A DNA stretch of 64,000 nucleotides, taken from Zhihengliuella alba (GTDB taxonomy: Bacteria; Actinomycetota; Actinomycetes; Actinomycetales; Micrococcaceae). A model generated the notes under the pieces. It did not search any database, was not told the origin of the DNA, and saw only the letters and a list, made by a program, of their open reading frames with translations. Below, piece after piece: positions 8,955 through 17,283 of this stretch (positions are counted from its first letter, which is position 1; the number at the start of each line of letters is the position of its first letter). The translations under genes and the position numbers were made by a program. The DNA lies in NCBI RefSeq assembly GCF_039538765.1, contig NZ_BAABCJ010000002.1, positions 124,001 to 188,000 on the forward strand, written 5' to 3'.

Positions 8955-8983
8955 AATTTATGAACTTGAAACAAATGATGCAA
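8955..8983 (-). promoter_or_regulatory. Candidate promoter of the peptide importer operon
   Basis: On the minus strand TTGCAT (8983-8978), a 17-base spacer and TAAATT (8960-8955) lie in a conspicuously AT-rich island of about 40 bases. The -35 box touches the stop codon of the upstream E2 gene. The leader down to 8810 contains no feature I can name. Confidence 0.5.
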
Positions 8984-8984
8984 A

Positions 8985-10340
8985 TCACACGAGGGTGATG
9001 AGCATCCCGGGGTCAGTCATGATCGAGCCCACATCCGCCAGGAATCGCGAGGCCTGCGAGCCGTCCGCCAGGCGGTGATCGAAGCTCAGGCTCAGCGTCG
9101 CGACGTGGCGCAGCTCGATCCCGCCACGGTGCTCCCAGGGCTGGCGCCGCACCTGTCCGATGGCCAGGATGCCGGCCTCGGGCGGATTGATGATCGGCGT
9201 TCCCGCGTCGATGCCGAAGACGCCGATGTTGGTGATGGAGAACGTCCCCCCGCTCAGGTCCGACGGCGTTGCCCTCCCCTCGCGTGCGGCTCCCGTGAGG
9301 CGCCCCAGCTCGGCGGCGAGCCCATGCAGGTCCAGCGCCTCGGCGTGCTTGACGTTCGGTACCACGAGCCCCCGCTCGGTCGCCGCGGCGAACCCGAGGT
9401 TGACGTGGGAGTAGCGGACGATCTCCCCCGCGTCGGCGTCCCAGCGCGAGTTCAGCTCCGGCGAGCGCCGCAGGGCGAGGCAGACGGCCTTGGCCACCAG
9501 GGTGAAGGGCGTCAGTTTCACGTCCGCGAAGTCCTTGCGCGCCCGGAGCCGCTCGAGCAGCTCGACGCTCTCGGTGACGTCCAGCGTCAGGAACTCCGTG
9601 GCGTGGGGCGCGGTGAAGGCGCTGCGCACCATCGCGTCGGCCATGAGTCGCTGCACACCGCTGACGCGGATGCGCTCCTCCCCCTCCGCCGCGGGCCCGG
9701 CCGGCGCAGTGTCCGGCCGGGCCGGGGCGGTCGGCCCGTCACCGGTGCGGTCGGGGGAATCGTCGGCGGCACTCTCGACGTCGTGCCGCGTGATGAGGCC
9801 CTGCGGGCCCGTCCCGGCCAGCGACTCGAGGTCGATGCCCAGGTCGCGGGCCAGCTTGCGCACGGGCGGGGTGGACCGCGGCCGCTCCTTGACCGCCACG
9901 GGGGACGATGACGCCGCGTCGCCGGCGTCGACCGCGCCGGCGCCTGCCACCGAGGCCCTGCGCCGGCGGGCCGGACGGCCGCTCTCCACGGTGGCGCCGT
10001 AGCCCACCAGATTCGGCTCGCGCTTCGGCGCCGCCGGAGTTTCCTCGGCCCCGGGGCCGGCGCCCTCCGCCCCGGCGTCGGGCGCGTCCGGCGACGCCGC
10101 GTCACCGGTCTCGAAGGCGATCACGGGCTTGCCCACCTCCACCACGGTGCCCGGCGCGGCGTAGATCTGTTTCACGACGCCGTCGTACGGGGAGGGCAGC
10201 TCGACGACGGCCTTGGCGGTCTCGACGTCGGCGATGACCTGGTTGAGCCGGACGCGATCGCCCTCGGCGACCTTCCAGGCGACGATCTCGGACTCGGTCA
10301 GTCCCTCGCCGAGGTCCGGGAGGTTGAAGATCCTGAGCAT
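8985..10340 (-). CDS. bkdC: Dihydrolipoyl acyltransferase (E2) of a branched-chain 2-oxo acid dehydrogenase
   Basis: The 451-residue core enzyme moves acyl groups from lipoyl arms to CoA. One lipoyl domain spans residues 1-80 with the lipoylated Lys43 in VETAKAVVE. A linker rich in Ala, Pro and Gly follows, then a peripheral subunit-binding domain (PPVRKLARDLGIDLESLAG) near residues 165-200, then the catalytic domain ending in FDHRLADGSQASRFL with the active His. The ATG at 10340 shares one base with the stop of E1beta (TGATG). No E3 gene is nearby, so E3 is shared. Branched-chain rather than pyruvate specificity is inferred from the separate E1alpha and E1beta subunits. Confidence 0.88.
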   Translation of the reverse strand: MLRIFNLPDLGEGLTESEIVAWKVAEGDRVRLNQVIADVETAKAVVELPSPYDGVVKQIYAAPGTVVEVGKPVIAFETGDAASPDAPDAGAEGAGPGAEETPAAPKREPNLVGYGATVESGRPARRRRASVAGAGAVDAGDAASSSPVAVKERPRSTPPVRKLARDLGIDLESLAGTGPQGLITRHDVESAADDSPDRTGDGPTAPARPDTAPAGPAAEGEERIRVSGVQRLMADAMVRSAFTAPHATEFLTLDVTESVELLERLRARKDFADVKLTPFTLVAKAVCLALRRSPELNSRWDADAGEIVRYSHVNLGFAAATERGLVVPNVKHAEALDLHGLAAELGRLTGAAREGRATPSDLSGGTFSITNIGVFGIDAGTPIINPPEAGILAIGQVRRQPWEHRGGIELRHVATLSLSFDHRLADGSQASRFLADVGSIMTDPGMLITLV

Positions 10341-11407
10341 CAGGCGCCGCCTTCCACGAGTCCGGTGAGTGAGTTCGGCCGGTCCATGGCCCGGTCCACG
10401 CCGTCGAGTATCCGGTCGAGATCCGGCAGGTGGTGGTGCTCCAGCTTGGACGGCGGATACGGGATGTCGAGCCCGGTCACCCGGACCGGCGCGTGCTCCA
10501 AGTAGTAGAAGCACCGCTCGGCGATGCTGGCGGCGATCTCCGCGCCGAGCCCGGCGAACTGGCCGGCCTCGTGCGTGATGACCACCCGTCCGGTCTTGCG
10601 GACGGACGCCTCGACGGGGGCGAAATCGATGGGCGAGAGCGAGCGGAGGTCCACGACCTCGACCGAGACGTCCTCGTCCGCGGCCGCCCGGGCGGCGTCG
10701 AGCGCGGTCTTCACGAGCGGCCCGTAGGCGATGAGCGTGACATCCGAGCCCTCGGCGGCCACCCGGGCCGTGCCGAGCGGCACCGCGGACAGGTCGGCGT
10801 CGAGGTCCACCTCCGCCTTCTCGTGATAGCGGCGCTTGGGCTCGAAGTAGACCACCGGGTCGTCGCTCGCGATCGCCTGACGGATCATCGTGAAGGCGTC
10901 CTGCGGGTTGGACGGGGAGACCACGCGCAGGCCCGCCGTGTGGGCGAAATACGCCTCGGGCGACTCCGAGTGGTGCTCGGGCGAGCCGATGCCGCCGCCG
11001 AACGGGATGCGGATCGTGATCGGCATCTTCAGCCGCCCGCGCGTCCGGTAGCGGAGCTTGGCGACCTGGCTGACGATCTGGTCGAAGGCCGGGTAGACGA
11101 AGCCGTCGAACTGGATCTCGATGACCGGACGGAAGCCCCGGTACGCCAGGCCCACGGCGGTGCCGACGATGCCGGACTCGGCCAGGGGCGAGTCCAGGAC
11201 CCGCTCGGGTCCGAACTCCGCCTGGAGCCCGTCGGTGATGCGGAAGACGCCGCCGAGCCGGCCGACGTCCTCGCCCATGACGAGGACCTTCGGGTCGTCC
11301 GCGAGGGCTCGCCGGAGACCGGCATTGATGGCCTTGCCGAAAGTCAGCGTCCGGGTGCCGAGCGCTTCCTCGCGCTGGGCCGTGCCCGTCTCGGCTCCGG
11401 TGCTCAT
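10340..11407 (-). CDS. bkdB: 2-oxo acid dehydrogenase E1 component, beta subunit
   Basis: The 355-residue subunit forms the thiamine diphosphate enzyme with E1alpha. It shows the transketolase-like pyrimidine-binding domain at the N-terminus (VLVMGEDVGRLGGVFRITDG, then DSPLAESGIVGTAVGLAYRG) and a C-terminal transketolase domain ending near LDIPYPPSKLEHHHLPDLDR. The conserved Glu of the LAESGIVG segment activates the cofactor. The ATG at 11407 overlaps the E1alpha stop by four bases (ATGA); open frame upstream of it is inside E1alpha and is not coding. Confidence 0.9.
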   Translation of the reverse strand: MSTGAETGTAQREEALGTRTLTFGKAINAGLRRALADDPKVLVMGEDVGRLGGVFRITDGLQAEFGPERVLDSPLAESGIVGTAVGLAYRGFRPVIEIQFDGFVYPAFDQIVSQVAKLRYRTRGRLKMPITIRIPFGGGIGSPEHHSESPEAYFAHTAGLRVVSPSNPQDAFTMIRQAIASDDPVVYFEPKRRYHEKAEVDLDADLSAVPLGTARVAAEGSDVTLIAYGPLVKTALDAARAAADEDVSVEVVDLRSLSPIDFAPVEASVRKTGRVVITHEAGQFAGLGAEIAASIAERCFYYLEHAPVRVTGLDIPYPPSKLEHHHLPDLDRILDGVDRAMDRPNSLTGLVEGGA

Positions 11408-12567
11408 CGGTCCCCCTCCCCTGCGTCGGGCCCGTCCCCGGACCCGTCCCCGGGCCCGTCCCCGGCCTCGCCCAGCGAGGCGAGGTAGCGCCGGTAGTGC
11501 TCCTCCTGCCGGGCGAGCCACGTGTGCTCCTCGGCGTAGACCTCTCCGAAGACCTGGTCCACGCCGGGGTCCGTCTTCTCGATGAGGCCGCGGCGCAGCG
11601 CCTGCGCGACGTCGTCGGCGCGGTGCTCGGCCGCCTCGCGGAAGCCGTCGACCGCCATGCCCCGGGTGGCGAGGTACCGCTCGACGCGGACGAGCGGGTC
11701 CTTCGCCGCCCAGGCCTCCAGTTCGTCGGGGTCCCGGTAGCGGGTGGGGTCGTCGGCCGTCGTGTGCGGGCCCATCCGGTAGGTGACCGCCTCGATGAAG
11801 GTGGGGCCCCCGCCGGCGCGTGCCCGCTCGAGGGCGATCCGGGTGGCCGCCAGCGACGCGAGGACGTCGTTGCCGTCGATGCGCAGGGCCGGGATGCCGA
11901 AGCCGGAGGCCCGTTGGGCGATCGGCACGCGGGTCTGGAGGTCCACGGGCTCGGAGATCGCCCAGTGGTTGTTCTGGCAGAAGAAGACTGCAGGGGCCCG
12001 GTAGCTGGCGGCGAACGCCAGGGCCTCGTTCACGTCTCCCTGCGTGACGGCCCCGTCGCCGAAGTAGGCGACCGAGGCCTGGTCGCCGCCGTCGAGCTTC
12101 ACGCCCATGGCGTAGCCGACGGCGTGGAGGGTCTGGGCTCCGATGATGATCTGCGGGGTGGCCATGTTGATGGCGAAGGGGTCCCAGCCGCTGGAGGCGT
12201 TGCCGCGCCAGACGGTCAGGAGGTCGTCCAGATCGGCTCCCCGGCAGTAGGCGACGCCGTTCTCCCGGTAGGAGGAGAACACGAAGTCGTCGGGGCGGAG
12301 GGCCCGGGCCGATCCGATCTGGGCCGCCTCCTGTCCCAGGAGCGGCGGCCAGAGGGCCAGCTCGCCCTGGCGCTGGAGGGCCGTGGCCTCGGCGTCGATG
12401 CGCCGGGCGACCACCATGTCGGTGTAGAGCTCGGCGAGGGCGTCGTCGTTGACGTCCGTGAGCACGGCGTCGAAGTCGGGGTGGTGGTGGCGAGTGCCGT
12501 CCGGGGCCACCAGTTGGATGGGGTCTGCGGCCTCCGTGGCCGCGACCGATAGCACGTCTCGGGACAT
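11404..12567 (-). CDS. bkdA: 2-oxo acid dehydrogenase E1 component, alpha subunit
   Basis: The 387-residue subunit decarboxylates branched-chain 2-oxo acids using thiamine diphosphate. The cofactor motif GDGAVTQGDVNEALAFA is followed by QNNHWAIS, the GDG-N pattern of this family, and the phosphorylation-loop equivalent is RMGPHTTADDPTRYR. The C-terminus is a low-complexity tail of Gly, Asp and Pro (repeated GDG), encoded by a short CCCGTCCCCGG repeat. ATG at 12567 has GAGGGAGAC as ribosome site. It is the first gene of the three-gene operon and has a CRP-type palindrome 89 bases upstream. Products feed branched-chain acyl-CoA to fatty acid synthesis and catabolism. Confidence 0.9.
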   Translation of the reverse strand: MSRDVLSVAATEAADPIQLVAPDGTRHHHPDFDAVLTDVNDDALAELYTDMVVARRIDAEATALQRQGELALWPPLLGQEAAQIGSARALRPDDFVFSSYRENGVAYCRGADLDDLLTVWRGNASSGWDPFAINMATPQIIIGAQTLHAVGYAMGVKLDGGDQASVAYFGDGAVTQGDVNEALAFAASYRAPAVFFCQNNHWAISEPVDLQTRVPIAQRASGFGIPALRIDGNDVLASLAATRIALERARAGGGPTFIEAVTYRMGPHTTADDPTRYRDPDELEAWAAKDPLVRVERYLATRGMAVDGFREAAEHRADDVAQALRRGLIEKTDPGVDQVFGEVYAEEHTWLARQEEHYRRYLASLGEAGDGPGDGSGDGPDAGEGDR

Positions 12568-12655
12568 GATGTCTCCCTCTTCTCACTGTCCGTCTCGCGC
12601 TCCGGCTTGTGGCCGGTCGACGTGAACGGACGATGCGATGGTCACCGCATCTACC

Positions 12656-12671
12656 TGTGACGATACTCACA
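12656..12671. promoter_or_regulatory. CRP/GlxR-type operator before the bkd operon
   Basis: TGTGACGATACTCACA matches the TGTGA-N6-TCACA consensus of CRP-family regulators at all ten defined bases. On the minus strand a TAGATG box (12653-12648) follows at once, so binding there could interfere with RNA polymerase; whether it activates or represses cannot be told. Confidence 0.65.
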
Positions 12672-12752
12672 GTGCGAGCGAGGGGCAACGCGAGGGTAGC
12701 CGGCCGTCGGGAGGACGGCTCCCGGAGGCATCGGAGCGCGGACGACGACGCC

Positions 12753-12791
12753 GCAGGGGCCCCGCGCGGCACTGCCGCCCGGGACCCCTGC
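12753..12791 (-). terminator. Terminator hairpin after the actP-like gene
   Basis: GCAGGGGCCCC pairs with GGGACCCCTGC (one G-U type change) and an inner GCGGCA/TGCCGC stem extends it. It lies 28 bases after the symporter stop. Confidence 0.6.
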
Positions 12792-12818
12792 CGGTCCGTC
12801 CCCGCCTGGTGGCGGCGC

Positions 12819-14450
12819 CTAGTGGCTGGTCGCCTTCTCGGCGCCGACCCCGGTGAGCGAGCGGACCTCCATCTCCGCCTGGACCCTGGTGTCCTCGCGC
12901 CCCTTGTCCAGCACCGTCCCGAGCCAGCCGAGGAGGAAGGCCAGCGGGATGGAGACGAGACCCGGGTTGGAGAGCGGGAACCAGGCGAAGTCCGCGGTCG
13001 GGATCATCGACGTCTCGGAGCCGGACATCACCGGGGAGAACACGATGAGCAGCATCGCCGCGCCGAGGCCGCCGTACATGGACCAGACCGCCCCCTGGGT
13101 GGTGAATCGCTTCCAGAAGAGCGAGTAGAGGATGGTCGGCAGGTTGGCCGAGGCCGCCACGGCGAACGCCAGCGCCACCAGGAAGGCGACGTTCTGGCCC
13201 TGGGCGCCGATGCCGCCGAGGATCGCCAGGACCCCGATGACCACCACGGTCCGGCGGGCCACCTTGACCTCCATCTCCGGCGTGGTCTTCCCCTTGGCGA
13301 TCACGTTGGCGTAGATGTCGTGGGAGAAGGAGGCCGCCGCGGTGATGGTCAGGCCGGCGACCACCGCGAGGATGGTCGCGAAGGCCACCGCGGAGATCAC
13401 GCCGAGCAGCAGGGAGCCGCCCAGCTCGAACGCCAGCAGCGGTGCCGCGGAGTTGACCCCGCCGGGGGCGCTCGCGATCCGCTCCGGGCCGATCAGGGCG
13501 CCGGCGCCGTAGCCCAGGACCAGGGTGAAGAGGTAGAACGCGCCGATCAGCCAGATCGCCCAGACCACCGAGCGGCGGGCCTCCTTGGCGGTCGGGACCG
13601 TGTAGAAGCGCATCAGCACGTGCGGGAGTCCGGCGGTGCCGAGGACGAGCGCGAGTGCCAGCGAGATGAAGTCCAGCTTGCTGGTCTCGGACACGCCGTA
13701 CTTCATGCCGGGGTTCAGGAGGGCCTCGTTGCCGCCTGCGGTGGCCACGGCGTCGCCCATCAGCTCGGAGAGGTTGAAGCCGTAGAGGGCGAGGACCCAG
13801 ATGGTCATGATGAACGCGCCGGCGATGAGCAGGCAGGCCTTGATGATCTGGACCCAGGTGGTGCCCTTCATGCCGCCGACCAGCACGTAGAGGATCATCA
13901 GGGCGCCGACGACGACGATGACCAGCGACTGGCCCATCTTGTCGCTGATGCCGAGCAGCAGGGACACGAGCGCGCCCGCGCCGGCCATCTGGGCCAGCAG
14001 GTAGAAGAGGCAGACGGCCAGCGTGGTGATGGCCGCGGCGATGCGGACCGGGCGCTGCCGGAGGCGGAAGGAGAGCACGTCGGCCATCGTGAACTTGCCC
14101 GTGTTGCGCAGCAGCTCGGCGACGAGGAGCAGGGCCACGAGCCAGGCCACGAGGAAGCCGATCGAGTACAGGAAACCGTCGTAGCCGTTCACGGCGATGG
14201 CGCCGACGATCCCGAGGAACGATGCGGCCGAGAGGTAGTCGCCGGCGATGGCCGTGCCGTTCTGGCCCCCGGTGAAGGAGCGTCCGCCCGCGTAGTAGTC
14301 GGCGGCGGTCTTGTTGTTCTTGCTGGCGCGGAGCACGACGACGAGCGTCACGGCGACGAAGAGCCCGAAGATCAGGATGTTGACCCACGGGTTGCCGACC
14401 GTGGTGGTCTCCGCGGCCACGGCCAGCGGCTGGGTTGCGAGCGGGTTCAC
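12819..14450 (-). CDS. actP: Cation/acetate symporter, sodium:solute symporter family
   Basis: The 543-residue membrane protein imports acetate or similar short carboxylates with a cation. The N-terminal part has the family signature: KTAADYYAGGRSFTGGQNG followed by AIAGDYLSAASFLG. A typical TAGLPHVLMRFYTVPTAKEAR segment lies near residue 280-300, and about thirteen helices can be drawn. The ATG at 14450 overlaps the upstream DUF485 gene by four bases, the same pairing as yjcH-actP in enterobacteria. The exact substrate (acetate, pyruvate, propionate) is not fixed by the sequence. Confidence 0.88.
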   Translation of the reverse strand: MNPLATQPLAVAAETTTVGNPWVNILIFGLFVAVTLVVVLRASKNNKTAADYYAGGRSFTGGQNGTAIAGDYLSAASFLGIVGAIAVNGYDGFLYSIGFLVAWLVALLLVAELLRNTGKFTMADVLSFRLRQRPVRIAAAITTLAVCLFYLLAQMAGAGALVSLLLGISDKMGQSLVIVVVGALMILYVLVGGMKGTTWVQIIKACLLIAGAFIMTIWVLALYGFNLSELMGDAVATAGGNEALLNPGMKYGVSETSKLDFISLALALVLGTAGLPHVLMRFYTVPTAKEARRSVVWAIWLIGAFYLFTLVLGYGAGALIGPERIASAPGGVNSAAPLLAFELGGSLLLGVISAVAFATILAVVAGLTITAAASFSHDIYANVIAKGKTTPEMEVKVARRTVVVIGVLAILGGIGAQGQNVAFLVALAFAVAASANLPTILYSLFWKRFTTQGAVWSMYGGLGAAMLLIVFSPVMSGSETSMIPTADFAWFPLSNPGLVSIPLAFLLGWLGTVLDKGREDTRVQAEMEVRSLTGVGAEKATSH

Positions 14451-14809
14451 TGGGCTGCTCCTCGGATCTCTGCTTCGAGCTCGTCACGGATGGCCTCGGC
14501 CTGCGGGTCCAGCTTCTTGTTGGCGAAGGACACGTAGGCGGCGGTGATGACGAAGGTGGACACGAACTGCAGCAGCCCCATGAGGATGCCGACGTTGATG
14601 TTCCCGGCGATCTTGATCGACATGAACTCCGGGGCGTACGCCGCCAGCAGCACGTACAGGAAGTACCAGACGATGAAGAAGACGGCCATCGGGAAGACGA
14701 AGCTGCGGTGCGTGCGGCGGAGCTTGCCGAAGCGCTCCGTGCCCTGGATGTCGCGGAAGTCGACGTCGGCGGCGCCGACGTCCTCTCCCGCTGCGGGTTG
14801 GTGGCCCAT
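14447..14809 (-). CDS. DUF485 family membrane protein (YjcH type)
   Basis: The 120-residue protein has a soluble N-terminus, then two membrane helices (FPMAVFFIVWYFLYVLLAAY and, after FMSIKIAGNINVG, a second one ending in YVSFANKKLDP). The segment FGKLRRTHRSFVFP before the first helix is typical of DUF485 proteins that accompany acetate symporters. It is coupled to the symporter gene by an ATGA overlap and probably forms or stabilises the transport complex. ATG at 14809 has AGGAGGAAC just upstream. Confidence 0.88.
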   Translation of the reverse strand: MGHQPAAGEDVGAADVDFRDIQGTERFGKLRRTHRSFVFPMAVFFIVWYFLYVLLAAYAPEFMSIKIAGNINVGILMGLLQFVSTFVITAAYVSFANKKLDPQAEAIRDELEAEIRGAAQ

Positions 14810-14876
14810 GGGTTCCTCCTGGATGTTGTCCTTCAGCCGCGCGGTGGTGCGATGTCGCCCGACGGCGCGGCGCGTG

Positions 14877-14892
14877 TGTGACCGTGATCACT
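14877..14892. promoter_or_regulatory. CRP/GlxR-type operator, symporter intergenic region (site 1)
   Basis: TGTGACCGTGATCACT matches nine of ten defined bases of TGTGA-N6-TCACA. It is 68 bases upstream of the DUF485-actP operon and 150 bases upstream of the divergent sensor kinase. Confidence 0.55.
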
Positions 14893-14913
14893 CTGACCCG
14901 CGCCCGGGCCGCC

Positions 14914-14929
14914 TGTGAACCGGCTCACG
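14914..14929. promoter_or_regulatory. CRP/GlxR-type operator, symporter intergenic region (site 2)
   Basis: TGTGAACCGGCTCACG matches nine of ten defined bases. Its centre is 37 bases from that of site 1, so the two sites lie on roughly the same side of the helix only if 3.5 turns are allowed for; co-operative binding is uncertain. Confidence 0.5.
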
Positions 14930-15032
14930 CGCGCCCGGTGCTCAGCGGCGCGATCCCTGCGACGAACGGTCGTCCGCCACCGCCCGCCGTGCCGTGCCCG
15001 CCGGCCGCGGCCGCCATGACTCCGCCGCCCGC

Positions 15033-15038
15033 TACGCT
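15033..15038 (+). promoter_or_regulatory. -10 box of a leaderless transcript (sensor kinase)
   Basis: TACGCT is followed by six bases and then the ATG at 15045, with no ribosome site between, the layout expected for a leaderless mRNA. Confidence 0.5.
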
Positions 15039-15044
15039 GAGTAC

Positions 15045-16205
15045 ATGCTGAGCCCGGCCGCCGAGACCACGTTGATCGCCGGCATCGTCGTGGTCGCCGT
15101 CGCGGCGGTCGTCTTCGTCGGCTACAAGCTGTTCACCGCGTCCCGGGACCTGGGCACCGACGCGGACCGGGCGACCTACCAGACCCTGCACACCGTCTCC
15201 CTCGCGGCCCCGCACTTCGCCCGCGGCCTGACGGCCGACGGTGCGGCACAGGCCGCGCGCCACCTGCGCGGCCTGCTCGGCTGCCAGGGCCTGGCGCTGA
15301 CGGATGCGACGGCGGTCCTCGCCGAGGACGGCACGCTCCCCGACGCGGACGTGCTCGCCCTCGCGCGGCAGGCGATGTCGCTCGGCCGCACCCAGGTGGT
15401 CCACCTCGACGGCTGGGACGCGGTCTGCGCCCCCGTGACGGTCCAGTCCCGGGTGGCCGGAACCGTCGTCGCGGTCGCCGCCAAGGCGGACTCCGGGCTC
15501 GTGCGCGCCGGCACCGAGGTGGCCGCCTGGGTCGCCGCCCAGGTGGCGCTGGCCGAGCTCGACGAGTCGCGGGCGCGCCTGGCTGAGGCCGAGGTCAAGG
15601 CCCTGCGCGCGCAGATCAGCCCGCACTTCATCTACAACTCGCTGGGGGCCATCGCCTCGTTCATCAACACGGATCCGCAGCGGGCCCGGCAGCTGGTGGT
15701 CGAGTTCGCCGACTTCACGCGCTACACGTTCCGCCGGCACGGAGACTTCACGACGCTCTCCGAGGAGCTGCAGGCCATCGACCGCTACCTGCTGCTGGAG
15801 AAGGCCCGCTTCGGCGAGCGGATCGGCGTCCGGCTGGAGATCGCTCCCGAGGTGCTCACCACCGTCATCCCGTTCCTGAGCCTCCAGCCGCTCGTGGAGA
15901 ACGCCGTGCGCCACGGCCTGGAGGGCGAGCCGGAGGGCGGGCTGATCACGATCACGGCGCGCGACGCGGGGCAGCACGCCGTGATCACCGTGGAGGACGA
16001 CGGCGCCGGCATGGAGCCCGAGGCCCTGCGCGGCGTCCTGGCCGGGACCGCGGACGGCGTCCACGTCGGCCTGCGCAACGTCGATATCCGGATGCGGCAG
16101 CTCTACGGGCCGGACCACGGGCTCGTGGTCGAGACGGCCCCGGGAGCCGGCACGCTGATCACGGTGCGGGTCCCGAAATTCCAGCCTCCTAGACTTGACC
16201 CATGA
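15045..16205 (+). CDS. LytS-type sensor histidine kinase
   Basis: The 386-residue kinase has one N-terminal membrane helix (residues 10-32), a GAF-like sensor region (about 45-175), and the His_kinase domain of the LytS/YehU class with the phosphorylated His in QISPHFIYNSLGAI. The ATPase domain follows, with the N box VENAVRHGL and the G box EDDGAGM. I use the ATG at 15045, where the membrane helix begins after a few residues and a leaderless -10 box fits; the frame is open further upstream without support. It overlaps the response regulator by four bases. LytS-type kinases next to carboxylate symporters are known to sense pyruvate or related acids, so the same role is inferred. Confidence 0.88.
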   Translation: MLSPAAETTLIAGIVVVAVAAVVFVGYKLFTASRDLGTDADRATYQTLHTVSLAAPHFARGLTADGAAQAARHLRGLLGCQGLALTDATAVLAEDGTLPDADVLALARQAMSLGRTQVVHLDGWDAVCAPVTVQSRVAGTVVAVAAKADSGLVRAGTEVAAWVAAQVALAELDESRARLAEAEVKALRAQISPHFIYNSLGAIASFINTDPQRARQLVVEFADFTRYTFRRHGDFTTLSEELQAIDRYLLLEKARFGERIGVRLEIAPEVLTTVIPFLSLQPLVENAVRHGLEGEPEGGLITITARDAGQHAVITVEDDGAGMEPEALRGVLAGTADGVHVGLRNVDIRMRQLYGPDHGLVVETAPGAGTLITVRVPKFQPPRLDP

Positions 16206-16915
16206 TCAACGTAGTGGTCGCCGACGACGAGCTCCCCGCCGTCGAGGAGCTGGCGTACCTGCTGGCGCGGGACCCGCGGGTGGGCACGGTCCACCGGGCG
16301 CTCTCGGGCGCGCAGGCCCTGCGGGCCCTCCAGGAGCACGACGTCGACGCGCTCTTCCTCGACATCCACATGCCCGCGCTCTCGGGCCTGGACATCGCGC
16401 GGGCCATCGCCGGGCAGGAGCGGCCGCCCGCCGTCGTCTTCGTCACCGCCGACGAGGCGCAGGCGCTCGAGGCCTTCGAACTCGCGGCGGTGGACTACGT
16501 CCTGAAGCCCATCCGCCCGGAGCGGCTGGCCGAGTCCGTGCGCAGGGTCTGCGACATCGTCGAGGGCTCCGCCGCGGAGTCCGAGCTGGTGACGGTGGAC
16601 CAGGGCGGCGTCACCCGGATGATCCGCCGGGCCGACATCACGCACGTGCAGGCGCACGGCGACTACGCCCGGCTGCACACGGCCGAGGGCAGCTACCTCA
16701 TCCGCATCCCCCTCAGCGACCTGGAGCAGCAGTGGGCCCAGTCGTTCGTGCGGATCCACCGCAGCTACCTGGTGGCGATGGACCACATCGAGCGCGTCAG
16801 ACTGCAGGCCGGCCGCGCGACCGTGGCGACCGGCGGGACCGAGCTGCCCGTCAGCCGGCGCGCCCTGCCCTACCTGCGCGAGCGGCTCCGCTCCCACCGG
16901 GTGCGCCCGTCGTGA
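16202..16915 (+). CDS. LytTR-family response regulator
   Basis: The 237-residue regulator has a receiver domain (residues 1-120) with acidic pair Asp8-Asp9, phosphoacceptor Asp54 in FLDIHMPAL, the conserved FVTADE and the KPIRPERL lysine. A LytTR DNA-binding domain follows (about 130-232), with ITHVQAHGDYARLHT and FVRIHRSYLVAMDHIE. It is coupled by ATGA to the kinase and by GTGA to the next gene. It most likely activates the symporter genes of its own operon or the divergent one; LytTR targets are paired direct repeats that I could not place with confidence. Confidence 0.92.
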   Translation: MINVVVADDELPAVEELAYLLARDPRVGTVHRALSGAQALRALQEHDVDALFLDIHMPALSGLDIARAIAGQERPPAVVFVTADEAQALEAFELAAVDYVLKPIRPERLAESVRRVCDIVEGSAAESELVTVDQGGVTRMIRRADITHVQAHGDYARLHTAEGSYLIRIPLSDLEQQWAQSFVRIHRSYLVAMDHIERVRLQAGRATVATGGTELPVSRRALPYLRERLRSHRVRPS

Positions 16916-17283
16916 GCCAGGACGCTCCCCGGCACGAGCCGCCGGCCCGGGTCCGGGTCACGGCCCCGCACGACTCCCCGCCGCTCCCCGGGCCGCCCCT
17001 GCAGGCCGGGACCCCGGAGGACTTCTACCTGCGCTCCCTGATCCGCTCCCAGCTGCGCCTCTCGCTCTCCGTCGCGGTCGGCTTCACGGTCCTGCTGGTG
17101 GTCATCGCGGTCCTGGTCGCGTTCTGGCCGCAGATCCACGAGGTCCGCGTGGGCACGGTGCCGGTGTCCTGGCTGCTCCTGGGCGTGGGGATCTACCCGA
17201 TCGTCCTGGCGGCCGGGGCGCTCTACAACCGGGCCTGCGCGCGCAACGAGCGCCGCTACCGCGACCTGACCTCCCGGCCATGA
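16912..17283 (+). CDS. Small membrane protein of a symporter operon (DUF485-like)
   Basis: The 123-residue protein has a Pro-rich N-terminus, then FYLRSLIRSQLRLSLSVAVG leading into a first helix and, after a short loop, a second helix (SWLLLGVGIYPIVLAAGAL), ending in ARNERRYRDLTSRP. Length, two-helix layout and position immediately before a symporter match the role of the DUF485 protein of the divergent operon, although the sequence is quite different. The start is GTG at 16912, overlapping the regulator stop (GTGA); its own stop overlaps the next ATG. It would be easy to miss because a longer frame covers it. Confidence 0.78.
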   Translation: MSQDAPRHEPPARVRVTAPHDSPPLPGPPLQAGTPEDFYLRSLIRSQLRLSLSVAVGFTVLLVVIAVLVAFWPQIHEVRVGTVPVSWLLLGVGIYPIVLAAGALYNRACARNERRYRDLTSRP

